Assembly (NCBI RefSeq): GCF_032490495.1
Contig: NZ_JAVYJB010000011.1
Location: 44,080 to 108,079, forward strand
DNA length: 64,000 bases
Reading direction: 5' to 3'
Source of the DNA: Pilosibacter fragilis
Lineage (GTDB): Bacteria; Bacillota; Clostridia; Lachnospirales; Lachnospiraceae
Each line of letters opens with the position of its first letter. Within the stretch, counting starts at the first letter, position 1. This document shows positions 52,164 to 61,553 of the stretch, one piece after another. The notes below the pieces were generated by a model, which was not told the origin of the DNA, searched no databases, and was given only the letters and a program-made list of their open reading frames with translations. Position numbers and translations under genes: made by a program.

Positions 52164-53957
52164 ATGAAGAACCGTAATATGAAGCAAAAAATCACGATTG
52201 CTTTTGGAGCAGTAGTCATCTGTTTTTTTGTAACAGTTGGCGCGCTGTTTTATGGAATGATCAACATCAGCACACAGTATAACCAGTTCTATAAAAATAA
52301 CCACGAAGCGATCGTACGTGTAGACAAGGTAAAAATCTATATGCTGGCAACAATCCAGAATCTGACGCAGGCTATGATTGATGATGACCCCACCGCCACA
52401 AAAACATATCTTTCAAACGTTGATTCGTATAGAGACGGCCTTGCGGAGAACGCAGGCTGGTTCATGGAGCGTTATAATGGAGATATGACACTGGTAAACC
52501 AGTTTCATACACAGCTTCAGGTAACTTCTGAGGTCACAAACAAGATCTTAGAGTATCTGTCCACTGGTTCTGACCGTGCGAAAGAGCAGGCAAGGCTCAC
52601 GTTTATCAATGAGTTTGATCCGGAAGTGTCCAAGCTGGAAGGAATTCTGGATCAGTTTAGCGATCAGGTGACAGACCTTGTTGGTAATGATTACAATTCT
52701 TCCATGAAGACCAGAACCATCCTGTTTATTGTAGGGATCATAATTGTTATCGTTGCACTGATCCTTACCGTTATTATGGCAACGATCCTGATACGTTCCG
52801 TAGTAGAGCCGGTAAAACAGTTGCAGGAAGCTATGGAAAAAATGAGACGCGGTAATATGGATATTGATATCGAGTACAAGGCAGAAGATGAGCTTGGAAA
52901 GCTTTCCGATGATTTGCGGTCTGTAGCAGCGTTCCTGAACGCGGTAGTGGCAGATGAGACAAATATCCTTACAGAGATGAGCCGCGGAAACTTTAATGTT
53001 TATTCTTCTATGTCAAAGGATTATGTAGGAAGCTTTGTTGCGATCTATAACTCTATGGTTCTTCTGAGAGATAATTTAAGCAGTACGCTTTCGAGTGTTA
53101 CCCAGTCAGCTGATCAGGTGGCAGCAGGCTCCGATCAGGTATCCTCCGGAGCACAGGCATTATCCCAGGGTGCTACCGAGCAGGCTTCTTCCGTGGAAGA
53201 ACTGGCAGCGACCATTAATGAGATTTCCAATAATGTTGAAAAAAATGCTGAAAATGCAAAGGCAGCCAGCGACATGGCTGATAATGTAAGAGAACAGGCA
53301 GGAGAAAGCAGACAGCGTATGCAGGAGATGCTTTCTGCCATGACGGACATCAGCAACAGCTCCAGTGAGATTGGAAAGATCATCAAGACGATTGAGGATA
53401 TTGCATTCCAGACTAATATTCTTGCTTTGAACGCAGCCGTAGAAGCAGCCCGTGCAGGAGCAGCAGGAAAAGGATTTGCAGTAGTAGCAGACGAGGTTCG
53501 TAATCTTGCAGGAAAATCAGCAGAAGCTTCAAAGAATACTTCTGCTCTCATTGAAGGTTCTCTTCACGCAGTTGACCGTGGTACTAAGATCGCAAATGAA
53601 ACAGCCAAGGCATTGCAGCAGCTGACCGAAGGCGTTCAGGGAGTAGCACAGACCATTGAGGAGATCTCTTCTGCCAGCGAGTCACAGGCAGTTTCAGTAA
53701 AACAGGTAAATGAAGGCATCAGCCAGATCTCCAGCGTTGTACAGAGCAATTCTGCAACTGCAGAAGAAAGCGCTGCAGCCAGTGAGGAACTTTCCAGCCA
53801 GGCACAGATCTTAAAGGATTTGGTAGGTAAATTCACATTGAAGGATGGTTCTGCGGATCCTGTATCACATACAGCACAGTCAGGCAAGACAACAGGAGAA
53901 ACAGGAGAAAAAGAACCGTCATCCCCTATCTCTTATGAGGATAATGACAAATACTAA
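52164..53957 (+). CDS. Membrane methyl-accepting chemotaxis protein
   Basis: 597 residues. N-terminal membrane helix (about 8-30), extracellular four-helix-bundle sensor (30-175), second membrane helix (about 180-212), HAMP region (IRSVVEPVKQLQEAMEKMRR), and a long cytoplasmic coiled coil with the receptor tip FQTNILALNAAVEAARAG and GFAVVADEVRNLAGKSAE. Methylation-type Glu/Gln pairs occur in the flanking helices. The ligand is unknown. Own sigma-28-type promoter; hairpin downstream at 53992-54025. It is the only full-length membrane receptor in this window. Confidence 0.95.
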   Translation: MKNRNMKQKITIAFGAVVICFFVTVGALFYGMINISTQYNQFYKNNHEAIVRVDKVKIYMLATIQNLTQAMIDDDPTATKTYLSNVDSYRDGLAENAGWFMERYNGDMTLVNQFHTQLQVTSEVTNKILEYLSTGSDRAKEQARLTFINEFDPEVSKLEGILDQFSDQVTDLVGNDYNSSMKTRTILFIVGIIIVIVALILTVIMATILIRSVVEPVKQLQEAMEKMRRGNMDIDIEYKAEDELGKLSDDLRSVAAFLNAVVADETNILTEMSRGNFNVYSSMSKDYVGSFVAIYNSMVLLRDNLSSTLSSVTQSADQVAAGSDQVSSGAQALSQGATEQASSVEELAATINEISNNVEKNAENAKAASDMADNVREQAGESRQRMQEMLSAMTDISNSSSEIGKIIKTIEDIAFQTNILALNAAVEAARAGAAGKGFAVVADEVRNLAGKSAEASKNTSALIEGSLHAVDRGTKIANETAKALQQLTEGVQGVAQTIEEISSASESQAVSVKQVNEGISQISSVVQSNSATAEESAAASEELSSQAQILKDLVGKFTLKDGSADPVSHTAQSGKTTGETGEKEPSSPISYEDNDKY

Positions 53958-53991
53958 GGCTGTGGTTAAAAAAGAATAGATAGTGTGTATG

Positions 53992-54025
53992 AGCCCACAG
54001 CAGATTTTATTTTCTGTTGTGGGCT
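53992..54025 (+). terminator. Hairpin after the chemoreceptor gene
   Basis: AGCCCACAGCAG pairs with CTGTTGTGGGCT (one G-T) around a ten-base A/T loop. Only TTGATT follows, so no proper T-tract; probable but not certain terminator. Confidence 0.55.
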
Positions 54026-54053
54026 TGATTAAAGTTGGAAAGGAAACTGAAAA

Positions 54054-54273
54054 ATGGCAGAGCCAAGAAAATTATCACCGAAAGAATTCAGGACGATGCA
54101 GCTGTTAGAGCTGGATATGCTGGAGGAATTGGACCGGGTATGTAGAAAATATGATATTAAATACTGTATTACCTATTCCAGTAGAAAAACGGCAGCCACA
54201 TGCTCCTGTATCAAGTTTTGACTTTAATGTAAAAAGCAAAAATGTAAAAGAAAAAATGCAAAATAATAAATGA
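54054..54273 (+). pseudogene. Relic of a licD-type gene with a large internal deletion
   Basis: From ATG 54054 the first 41 codons read MAEPRKLSPKEFRTMQLLEL and DRVCRKYDIKYCIT, clearly like the start of the intact LicD protein at 60666 (RTMQLLELD, RVCRKHGIKYCIT). The frame then stops at 54219. From 54196 a different frame reads PHAPVSSFDFNVKSKN to a stop at 54271-54273, which is the LicD C-terminal end (PHAPVSSFNFNVQSKS in the intact copy). So about 210 central codons are lost. Codon choice resembles the upstream GC-richer genes, not the AT-richer cassette, so the relic may be native and the intact copy acquired. Confidence 0.85.
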
Positions 54274-54451
54274 ATCTGTGAGAACACAGCCAATACGGAA
54301 ACGGGAAATAGTCATACTATTCTGATATCGCCAATTGGATTTTAAAACGAACTGAAATAAAAAGTAACCTGTCAACAAAGATTCATGCATTGTTTGTGCC
54401 GAAGGCAGGAGCGATACAAGGAGGACATGTCGCGACGGCATGTTTAAATTA
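54274..54451. other. Intergenic stretch, no feature recognised
   Basis: 178 bases between the licD relic and the phosphoesterase gene. An AAGGAGG at about 54418 stands before a six-codon frame (ATG 54427 to TAA) which ends just before ATG 54440/54452. No clear promoter or repeat is seen. It marks the switch from GC-richer to AT-richer sequence. Confidence 0.5.
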
Positions 54452-55177
54452 ATGAAAATAGCAGTTTTATCAGATATACATGGTAATATGGAAGCTTTTC
54501 GTGAAGTTGTAAAATATCTGGAAAAAGAACAGATAAAAAAAGTGCTCATTCTTGGAGATATTATTGATTATGGTCCTCACTCAAATGAGGTGATTACCTG
54601 CTTAATGGATCTTCCATGGGAAATAATCTGTAATATACGTGGAAATCATGAGGAAGCAGTCATAGAACAAAAATATGACATGTTTTCTTCTGAAAGAGGG
54701 AAAAGATGTGCAGAGAATACGCGAAAATTGCTGAATGCAGAAAGTTGGCATTATTTGAATACCATAATGGATTCAACAGCATTAACAGAGGTAGTTATAG
54801 AAGGAAAAAAATGCTTAGCAGTTCATGGAAGCCTTAAAGATCATATGTGGACAGCTATCAGACCTGGGCAGGATTTAAGCGAATATAAAAAATACGACTA
54901 TGTTTTTTCTGGACATTCCCATTTACCGCATATATTTAGTGAATATTATTATGTAGATAATATAGAATACAGAAATAAGAAACGTACAACGTTTATTAAT
55001 CCAGGGTCTGTCGGACAGCCAAGGAATCATAATCCCAGAGCACAATTTGTACTATGGGATACAGAAACAGATGAATTTAAGATGTGTGCAGTTGATTATG
55101 ATATAGAAAGAGAGCAGAAAGCATTTTCTGATAAAATAGATTCTTTTTATAAAAAGAGGTTATTAACAGGAGTATGA
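54452..55177 (+). CDS. Calcineurin-like metallophosphoesterase
   Basis: 241 residues from ATG 54452 (ATG 54440 in frame is possible). Metal-site motifs in order: SDIHGN, GDIIDYGPHS, GNHEE, VHGS and GHSH. This is the YfcE/MJ0936-like branch of small phosphodiesterases. In this context it could hydrolyse a nucleotide-linked or phosphonate ester intermediate, but nothing in the sequence shows the substrate. First gene of the AT-richer cassette; its stop overlaps the next start. Confidence 0.85.
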   Translation: MKIAVLSDIHGNMEAFREVVKYLEKEQIKKVLILGDIIDYGPHSNEVITCLMDLPWEIICNIRGNHEEAVIEQKYDMFSSERGKRCAENTRKLLNAESWHYLNTIMDSTALTEVVIEGKKCLAVHGSLKDHMWTAIRPGQDLSEYKKYDYVFSGHSHLPHIFSEYYYVDNIEYRNKKRTTFINPGSVGQPRNHNPRAQFVLWDTETDEFKMCAVDYDIEREQKAFSDKIDSFYKKRLLTGV

Positions 55178-56172
55178 TGATAATGAAAAACTTGTATGTG
55201 ATCAGTGGAGTAACTGGAATGACAGGAAATGAATTGGCAAGACAGCTTGTCAGAATGGGACATAAGGTGATAGGTTTTGATAATTTTTTTGCGTCTTCTC
55301 TTCATACAGTAGAAGACATAGTCAATAATTCACTTTTTACGTTTTATCAATACGATATTAATGATAATGCCCAGATGGACAGCCTGAAACAAGAAATACA
55401 AAAAGAAAAGGGTCAATATGGTTTACTTGTATACATAAACTGTGCTGCAGTGGTACATACGGAACATTTTTATCATGTAAATCGCACGTTTACAACCAAT
55501 GTACTGGGAATGAAGATGTTTCTTGACCAGGCGATAGAGAATGGTGCAGATATTTATATAAATTGTTCAACGTCTGAAGTATATTCTATGCAGTCATGGA
55601 CACCGGATGGAGTGAAAGAGTCGGATTTTATTACTATGTCTGATGCAGAACACAGCCAGAGAACGAGCTATGCTACTGGAAAACTCATGACAGAATTTTT
55701 TATAAAAGATGCTGTGGATGAAGGTAAGATTAAAGGCTGTTCGATTCGCTTTGCTAATGTTTACAGCAAAAACGAATTGTATCCAAAACATATTATCCCT
55801 TATATTCTTCACCAGTTAAAGGATACAGGAAAGGTGCAACTTTTAGAAAATAGTAAGAAAAATATGAGAACATTTCTTTACAATGAAGATTCTTGCAGAG
55901 CTGTGATTGCATTGATTGATTCACCGGAGGCTTTGGATGGTTCTATTTATAATGTGGCAACGGATGAGGAAATATCCATTGTAAATCTGGTAAAAATGTG
56001 TGGGGATAAAATGGGGAAGAAAGATCCACAGATTGTATTTAAAGGATTTAGAAAGTCAGATCCGGAAAGGAGACTGTTAAATACAGATAAAATCCGAGAA
56101 AGAACCGGATGGATGCCGAAAGTAACACTTGAACAAGGTATTGAGGAGTGTGTAAAGGAATTAAACAAATGA
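55177..56172 (+). CDS. NAD-dependent epimerase/dehydratase (SDR family)
   Basis: 331 residues (start 55177 five bases after CAGGAG; 55174 and 55183 also in frame). Rossmann motif SGVTGMTGNELARQLV, Ser/Tyr-x3-Lys catalytic part in TSYATGKLMTE, and the C-terminal substrate region RKSDPERRLLNTDKIRERTG, all typical of nucleotide-sugar epimerases/dehydratases. Product cannot be predicted. It lies between the phosphoesterase and a nucleotidyltransferase with overlaps at both ends. Confidence 0.85.
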   Translation: MIMKNLYVISGVTGMTGNELARQLVRMGHKVIGFDNFFASSLHTVEDIVNNSLFTFYQYDINDNAQMDSLKQEIQKEKGQYGLLVYINCAAVVHTEHFYHVNRTFTTNVLGMKMFLDQAIENGADIYINCSTSEVYSMQSWTPDGVKESDFITMSDAEHSQRTSYATGKLMTEFFIKDAVDEGKIKGCSIRFANVYSKNELYPKHIIPYILHQLKDTGKVQLLENSKKNMRTFLYNEDSCRAVIALIDSPEALDGSIYNVATDEEISIVNLVKMCGDKMGKKDPQIVFKGFRKSDPERRLLNTDKIRERTGWMPKVTLEQGIEECVKELNK

Positions 56173-56912
56173 AAGTTTTAATCATAACGGTGGCGGGCAT
56201 GTCTACACGATTCAGCCGGTCAGTAGGTAAGCCGGTCATTAAGTGTTTATATCATAATAAGTCATTAAAAGACAGCTTGTTGTATATTTTGTTAGAACGC
56301 AGCAGAGAATTTGACTATTTTATTATAGTGGGTGGATACAGATATAAAGAGTTATGCGAAACAATCAGGGCATCATTTAAAAAGTTTTCAGATAGGATTC
56401 TTTTGATTGAAAATCCATATTATTCAACCTATGGTTCAGGATATAGTCTTTATTTAGGACTGCAAAAAGCCTTTGAAACAGGGGCAGATGAGATCGTTTT
56501 TGCAGAAGGAGATTTATATTTTAATGAAGACGATTACCAAAGGGTGTGTAGTGCCGATAAAAGTGTGGTTACTGTTAATAGAAATCCAATCCTGGCAGAC
56601 AAATCAGTTGCGCTGTATTTTGATATTGCTGGTGAAATCCGATACATATATGATACAGGACACAATGAATTACTCATAAAAGAGCCCTTTTTTGCGATTT
56701 ATAATTCTGGACAGGTCTGGAAATTTTCAGATAAAGAAATAGCAAAAAAAGTATTTAGCAAAATAGATAAAGAAGAATGGAAAGGAACTAATCTGATTTT
56801 TGTTGAAAAATATTTTCGTACTATTGGGAGAGACAAGTATGAACTGATTACCTTGGGAAATTGGGTTAACTGCAATACATTAGATGACTTCAACCAAATT
56901 CAGGAGTATTAA
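56169..56912 (+). CDS. Nucleotidyltransferase (LicC/sugar-phosphate type)
   Basis: 247 residues from ATG 56169, overlapping the previous stop. The N-terminal motif is VAGMSTRFSRSVGKPVIKCL, a form of the G-x-G-T-R-x-K signature with Ala-Gly-Met-Ser for the usual Gly-rich loop. VFAEGDLYFNEDDYQRV carries the acidic metal site. It probably activates a small phosphate or phosphonate with CTP or UTP. It differs from the LicC domain of the 61550 protein. PntC-type phosphonate cytidylyltransferase is one possibility. Confidence 0.7.
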   Translation: MKVLIITVAGMSTRFSRSVGKPVIKCLYHNKSLKDSLLYILLERSREFDYFIIVGGYRYKELCETIRASFKKFSDRILLIENPYYSTYGSGYSLYLGLQKAFETGADEIVFAEGDLYFNEDDYQRVCSADKSVVTVNRNPILADKSVALYFDIAGEIRYIYDTGHNELLIKEPFFAIYNSGQVWKFSDKEIAKKVFSKIDKEEWKGTNLIFVEKYFRTIGRDKYELITLGNWVNCNTLDDFNQIQEY

Positions 56913-56915
56913 AAG

Positions 56916-58091
56916 ATGAAAACAATCAATGAAAAGCTGGAAAAATTGAAAAATGAATTGAAAAACAGGAAAGTCAGAATTATGATCATTGGCCTGGGAA
57001 GTGTAGGAAATTATTTGCTGGATTATCTGGTTTCTATGGCGGATGAGAATATGGAAATCTGCGTGGTTGGAAGAAATGAAGAAAAAATGAACTCGGATGT
57101 AAATATCGTTAAGGTTGCGTCGTTGATCAGAGGACAAAACAAATGTCAGGTAAAAATAAATGCTACTGTTGATTTAAACGATATAAAAACGATTGAGCAT
57201 GCTATAGAGTGTTTTGTACCGGATATCATTGTCAATAGCAGCCGTGCTTACTCAGGGTTGAAATATGGAAGCATTTCGTGGAAAACAGTGCGGGCTTATG
57301 GAATCTGGTCTCCTTTATCTATACGATATACAAAAAATATCATGGAGGCTTATGAAAGAACTGGTTCAGATGCGATTGTTATTAATACATCTTATTCAGA
57401 TGTGGTGATACCATGGTTGAAATCGGCAGGTAAGGCATATCCGGACTTTGGAAGTGGTAACATCAATCATCTGGTATACCGATTTAAGCTTGCGGCAGGC
57501 AATATTCTCTCGATTAGAGACTTTTGGAATATAGATATTACATTTGCGGTTGCCCATTTTCATGATGTATGTATTAGTAAAGAAGGTCATACAGAGGGAG
57601 TTCCAATGCTGATCGACATGAGATACCATGACAGTCCACTACCTTTGGGGATTGATAAAATCATATCCAATTGCAATATCCCTATGCCAGTTGATGCTAA
57701 AAGAAATATGATGAATGCTTCCAGTAATTTTGAAATTATTCAGGCAATCCTTGGGGCGGTAAGAACTGGAAAAAAGACAAAACTTCATTGTCCTGGGGTA
57801 TTTGGTGAGATAGGTGGATACCCAGTTATTATTGATGGAAGTGGTGAATCTCCACGAGCGTATATAGATGAAACTGTTTTTTCTTTGGAAGAAATGAGGA
57901 AAAAAAACAAAGAATCTATTTATTTAGACGGAATAGAGAATGTCCAGGATGGTGTTCTTGTTTATACAAATGAATTATTACAAAAAGTAAAAAAAGTTTT
58001 TGACGTGAATCTTACAAAACAGGTTTCTTTTGATGAAATAGATAATACGGCAGAGTTTATTATCAGGGAAATCATAGAAAAAAACAAATAA
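56916..58091 (+). CDS. Rossmann-fold NAD(P)-binding oxidoreductase, function unknown
   Basis: 391 residues. N-terminal dinucleotide-binding motif IMIIGLGSVGNYLLDYLVSM, then a strand ending VVGRNEE, and a C-terminal domain with no family recognised by eye. The layout recalls malate/lactate or saccharopine-type dehydrogenases. It sits directly before the PEP mutase fusion, so a role in reducing or modifying a phosphonate intermediate is possible but unproven. ATG 56916 is three bases after the previous stop, with AGGAG inside the end of that gene. Confidence 0.6.
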   Translation: MKTINEKLEKLKNELKNRKVRIMIIGLGSVGNYLLDYLVSMADENMEICVVGRNEEKMNSDVNIVKVASLIRGQNKCQVKINATVDLNDIKTIEHAIECFVPDIIVNSSRAYSGLKYGSISWKTVRAYGIWSPLSIRYTKNIMEAYERTGSDAIVINTSYSDVVIPWLKSAGKAYPDFGSGNINHLVYRFKLAAGNILSIRDFWNIDITFAVAHFHDVCISKEGHTEGVPMLIDMRYHDSPLPLGIDKIISNCNIPMPVDAKRNMMNASSNFEIIQAILGAVRTGKKTKLHCPGVFGEIGGYPVIIDGSGESPRAYIDETVFSLEEMRKKNKESIYLDGIENVQDGVLVYTNELLQKVKKVFDVNLTKQVSFDEIDNTAEFIIREIIEKNK

Positions 58092-58118
58092 AACGAACAA
58101 ATTAGAGGAGATTCAAAT

Positions 58119-59414
58119 ATGAGCATTGTATATACATGCTTTACAACAGATGTGATCCATGCAGGGCATTTAAATATCATCCATGAGGCACAAAAATATG
58201 GAGACGTAGTGGTTGGTGTTATGACAGATAAGGCATTAGTACAGTTTGACCGTTTTCCCACAATTTCTTTTTATGAAAGAAAAAAAATGGTGCAAGAAAT
58301 TACTGGTGTGTCAGAAGTAATAGAACAGGATTCAATTATGTATGATACGGTCATTAGGAAAATAAAGCCGGATTATGTTATACATGGAGATAATTGGTGT
58401 AAAGGACCTATGAAAGCAATCCGCGAAAATGCAAAAAAAGCAGTGGAAGCTTACGGTGGTAAGATCATTGATATTCCATATACATATGATCCACAGATTA
58501 AAGAACTCAATAGGAAAATGAGGGCGAGACTTGCTATGCCAGAGTACAGACGGAAGCGATTAAAGCAGTTACTTGGCATTAGACCGATTGTAAAGGCACT
58601 GGAAGTTCATAATGGAATTACAGGCCTTATTGCAGAGAAAACGGTGGTTGAGCATGATGGCAGATTGGATCAATTTGATGCCATGTGGATATCTTCTCTT
58701 TGCGATTCCACAGCTAAAGGGAAACCTGATATTGAACTTGTTGATATGACAAGCCGGTTTAGAACAATTGATGATGTTACAGAGGTAACAACAAAACCTA
58801 TCATTTTTGATGGAGATACAGGTGGGCTGACTGAACATTTTGTATATACAGTGAGGTCTCTTGAGAAAATGGGAGTTTCAGCTGTGATCATTGAAGATAA
58901 AACGGGGCTTAAGAAAAATTCGCTGTTTGGGACAGATGTGGCACAGACCCAGGATAGTATAGAACATTTCAGCCAGAAGATACGCGCAGGAAAAAATGCC
59001 CAGCTTACAGATGATTTCATGATCATTGCAAGAATTGAAAGTCTTATTCTGGAACGCGGAATGGAAGATGCTTTAAAGCGTGCAACTGCTTTTGTTAAAG
59101 CAGGTGCAGATGGAATTATGATTCATAGCAGAAAAAAAGATCCAGCGGAGATACTGGAATTTTGTGATAAGTTCAGGATGGTAAATACGGAAACACCTTT
59201 AGTAGTGGTTCCCTCTTCTTTCAATACGATTACGGAAGAGGAACTGGCAGTTCATGGGGTGAACCTTGTGATTTATGCGAATCAGTTGACTCGCAGTGCA
59301 TTTCCTGCCATGCAGGATACAGCAAGAGAAATATTGAAATATCATAGAGCGAAAGAAGTGGATGACCGACTACTTCCGATTAAGGATATTATTACATTAA
59401 TCGATACACTATAA
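58119..59414 (+). CDS. Cytidylyltransferase-phosphoenolpyruvate mutase fusion
   Basis: 431 residues. Residues 1-130: nucleotidyltransferase of the TagD/glycerol-3-phosphate type with H14-x-x-H17 (TTDVIHAGHLNII) and HGDNWCKGPM. Residues about 145-431: PEP mutase, with the diagnostic EDKTGLKKNS at about 259-268 and FDGDTGGLTEHFVY. PEP mutase makes phosphonopyruvate, the entry to most natural phosphonates; the fused domain could activate the product with CTP. AGAGGAG before ATG 58119. Followed by the decarboxylase that pulls the reaction forward. Confidence 0.9.
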   Translation: MSIVYTCFTTDVIHAGHLNIIHEAQKYGDVVVGVMTDKALVQFDRFPTISFYERKKMVQEITGVSEVIEQDSIMYDTVIRKIKPDYVIHGDNWCKGPMKAIRENAKKAVEAYGGKIIDIPYTYDPQIKELNRKMRARLAMPEYRRKRLKQLLGIRPIVKALEVHNGITGLIAEKTVVEHDGRLDQFDAMWISSLCDSTAKGKPDIELVDMTSRFRTIDDVTEVTTKPIIFDGDTGGLTEHFVYTVRSLEKMGVSAVIIEDKTGLKKNSLFGTDVAQTQDSIEHFSQKIRAGKNAQLTDDFMIIARIESLILERGMEDALKRATAFVKAGADGIMIHSRKKDPAEILEFCDKFRMVNTETPLVVVPSSFNTITEEELAVHGVNLVIYANQLTRSAFPAMQDTAREILKYHRAKEVDDRLLPIKDIITLIDTL

Positions 59415-59450
59415 CAAGTGTGGAAAGAGAGTAAGGAGTGCAAAGAGCTT

Positions 59451-60608
59451 ATGAAAGCAGAAAAGCTAGTACAGATTATAGGATCAGATTTTTATACAGG
59501 CGTGCCGGATTCACAATTAAAAGCACTTTGTGATTACCTGATGGCAACATATGGAATCAATGAGAACCATCATATAATAGCGGCAAATGAAGGAAATTGT
59601 ACAGCTTTAGCAGCTGGTTACTATCTGGCCACAGGTAAGATACCTGTAGTATACATGCAGAATTCAGGAGAAGGAAATATTATTAATCCTGTTGCATCGT
59701 TGTTAAATGATAAGGTCTATGCGATACCCATGATATTTATTATAGGCTGGAGAGGTGAACCGGGAATACATGATGAACCTCAACATATTTATCAGGGAGA
59801 GATTACTTTAAAACTTCTCGAAGATATGGGGATAGAAGCTTTTGTAATCCGCAAAGAAACAACGGATAAAGAAGTAGAGCAGCAGATGGAATGCTTTAGG
59901 AAAAAATTGGCAGTTGGAAAAGATGTAGCTTTTGTAGTCAGTAAAGGAGCTATTTCTACGGATACAAAGATTTCATACAAAAATCATAACAAAATGCTGC
60001 GAGAAGATGTTATTCGGCTTATTGTAAAAAATTCTAAAAAAGATCCAATTATTTCAACTACCGGGAAGGCATCCAGAGAACTTTTTGAAATAAGGACAGC
60101 AAATGAACAGGGGCACCAGTATGATTTTCTGACAGTAGGATCAATGGGGCATACGTCTTCTATTGCCCTGGGTATAGCACTAAATGAGCCAGATACAAAG
60201 ATATGGTGTATTGATGGTGATGGTTCAGCTCTTATGCATATGGGAGCTATGGCGATAATAGGTTCTACTGCCCCCGCAAATATGATCCATGTAATCATTA
60301 ACAATGAAGCGCATGAAACAGTTGGAGGCATGCCAACAGCGGCTTCTGTTAATTTTACAAAAGTTGCGAAAGCCTGTGGTTATCCACATGCAGTTTGTGT
60401 TGATACATTTGATGATTTGGAAAGAGAACTTAAGAAAGCAAGAAAACGAAAAAAGTTGAGTTTAATAGAGGTGAAGTGTGCTATTGGATCAAGACAAAAT
60501 CTGGGTAGACCAACAACAACAGCTATTGAAAATAAGGAAAAGTTCATGGAGTATCTGAAAACATTAAATGAATATCAATTAATAACCACCTCTTTGAAAA
60601 GAGATTAA
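59451..60608 (+). CDS. Phosphonopyruvate decarboxylase
   Basis: 385 residues from ATG 59451 (an upstream GTG at 59418 is in frame). Thiamine diphosphate enzyme: N-terminal pyrimidine domain with AANEGNCTALAAGYYLATG and YMQNSGEGN; C-terminal diphosphate domain with GDGS at 256-259 and VIINNEAHETVGGMP. It converts phosphonopyruvate to phosphonoacetaldehyde, making the thermodynamically poor PEP mutase step useful. No aminotransferase for 2-aminoethylphosphonate is seen after it in this window. Confidence 0.93.
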   Translation: MKAEKLVQIIGSDFYTGVPDSQLKALCDYLMATYGINENHHIIAANEGNCTALAAGYYLATGKIPVVYMQNSGEGNIINPVASLLNDKVYAIPMIFIIGWRGEPGIHDEPQHIYQGEITLKLLEDMGIEAFVIRKETTDKEVEQQMECFRKKLAVGKDVAFVVSKGAISTDTKISYKNHNKMLREDVIRLIVKNSKKDPIISTTGKASRELFEIRTANEQGHQYDFLTVGSMGHTSSIALGIALNEPDTKIWCIDGDGSALMHMGAMAIIGSTAPANMIHVIINNEAHETVGGMPTAASVNFTKVAKACGYPHAVCVDTFDDLERELKKARKRKKLSLIEVKCAIGSRQNLGRPTTTAIENKEKFMEYLKTLNEYQLITTSLKRD

Positions 60609-60665
60609 TTTGTGAAGCGGATATTTTATTTTTTTGAGCGGGGATAACATGGCAGAGGAGAGAAC

Positions 60666-61553
60666 ATGATGGATGCTGCTAAGAAACTTACACCACAAGA
60701 ATTTAGAACAATGCAGTTGTTAGAATTAGATTTACTAATTGAGTTCGATCGTGTTTGTAGAAAGCATGGTATTAAATATTGCATTACTTGCGGAACATTA
60801 CTAGGTGCTGTTAGGCACAAAGGTTATATTCCATGGGATGACGATTCAGATATTGCAATGCTTCGGGAAGAGTATGAGAAATTCAGGGCAGTTGCGGATG
60901 AAATGGATGCTTCTGTTTGCTACTTTCAAGATCACTATAATGATCCAGAATATCTTTGGCAATATGGAAAATTGCGTAGGACTGGAACTTCATTTGTCCG
61001 AGCAGGACAGGAACACATGAAAGGAAAAACCGGCGTCTTTGTAGACATTTTTGTTCTTGATGATTGCCCCAAAAGTGTGCTCGGAATGGAACTACAAGAT
61101 TTATGGTGCTTCTTTTTAAGGAAAATATTGTATTCTCGTGTAGGAAAAGTTAATGAGACAGGCATGAAAAAAGCAATTTATAGCCTTCTCTCGGTGATTC
61201 CGGTCAAGTGGGTATATGGAAGAGTTGAAAAGATGGCGAGCAGAAGCAATAATAGTACACCAAACAGAGTGAGAACCTTGTTGTTTCCTACATTTGGGAA
61301 ACTCTATATGAAAAATGCACATCCAGCAAAAATACGATATGGGATGCCAAAGAGTTGGTTTTTGGATAGAGCGGAGTATGATTTTGAGGGACACAAATTA
61401 TACGGAACAAAGAACTATGATGCTTTTTTGAAATATGTCTATAATGATTATATGACATTACCACCGAAGGAAAAGAGATTCCCCCATGCTCCTGTATCTA
61501 GTTTTAACTTCAATGTTCAAAGTAAAAGCGTTGACAGGGAGAAGGTAAAATGA
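60666..61553 (+). CDS. licD: LicD-family phosphotransferase
   Basis: 295 residues. LicD proteins move phosphocholine (or related groups) from a CDP carrier to surface glycans. Motifs: TMQLLELDLLIEFDRVCRKH, GTLLGAVRHKGYIPWDDDSD (nucleotidyltransferase-like active site with its acidic residues) and the C-terminal PPKEKRFPHAPVSSFNFNVQ. GAGGAGAGAAC precedes the double ATG (60666/60669). An internally deleted relic of a related gene is at 54054. It is followed at once by the licC-licA fusion that would make its donor. Confidence 0.92.
   Translation: MMDAAKKLTPQEFRTMQLLELDLLIEFDRVCRKHGIKYCITCGTLLGAVRHKGYIPWDDDSDIAMLREEYEKFRAVADEMDASVCYFQDHYNDPEYLWQYGKLRRTGTSFVRAGQEHMKGKTGVFVDIFVLDDCPKSVLGMELQDLWCFFLRKILYSRVGKVNETGMKKAIYSLLSVIPVKWVYGRVEKMASRSNNSTPNRVRTLLFPTFGKLYMKNAHPAKIRYGMPKSWFLDRAEYDFEGHKLYGTKNYDAFLKYVYNDYMTLPPKEKRFPHAPVSSFNFNVQSKSVDREKVK

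Noticed and set aside
54427..54447. Six-codon frame after a strong AAGGAGG before the phosphoesterase gene
   Set aside because: Too short to support as a gene; it may only reflect a shifted start or a leader peptide.
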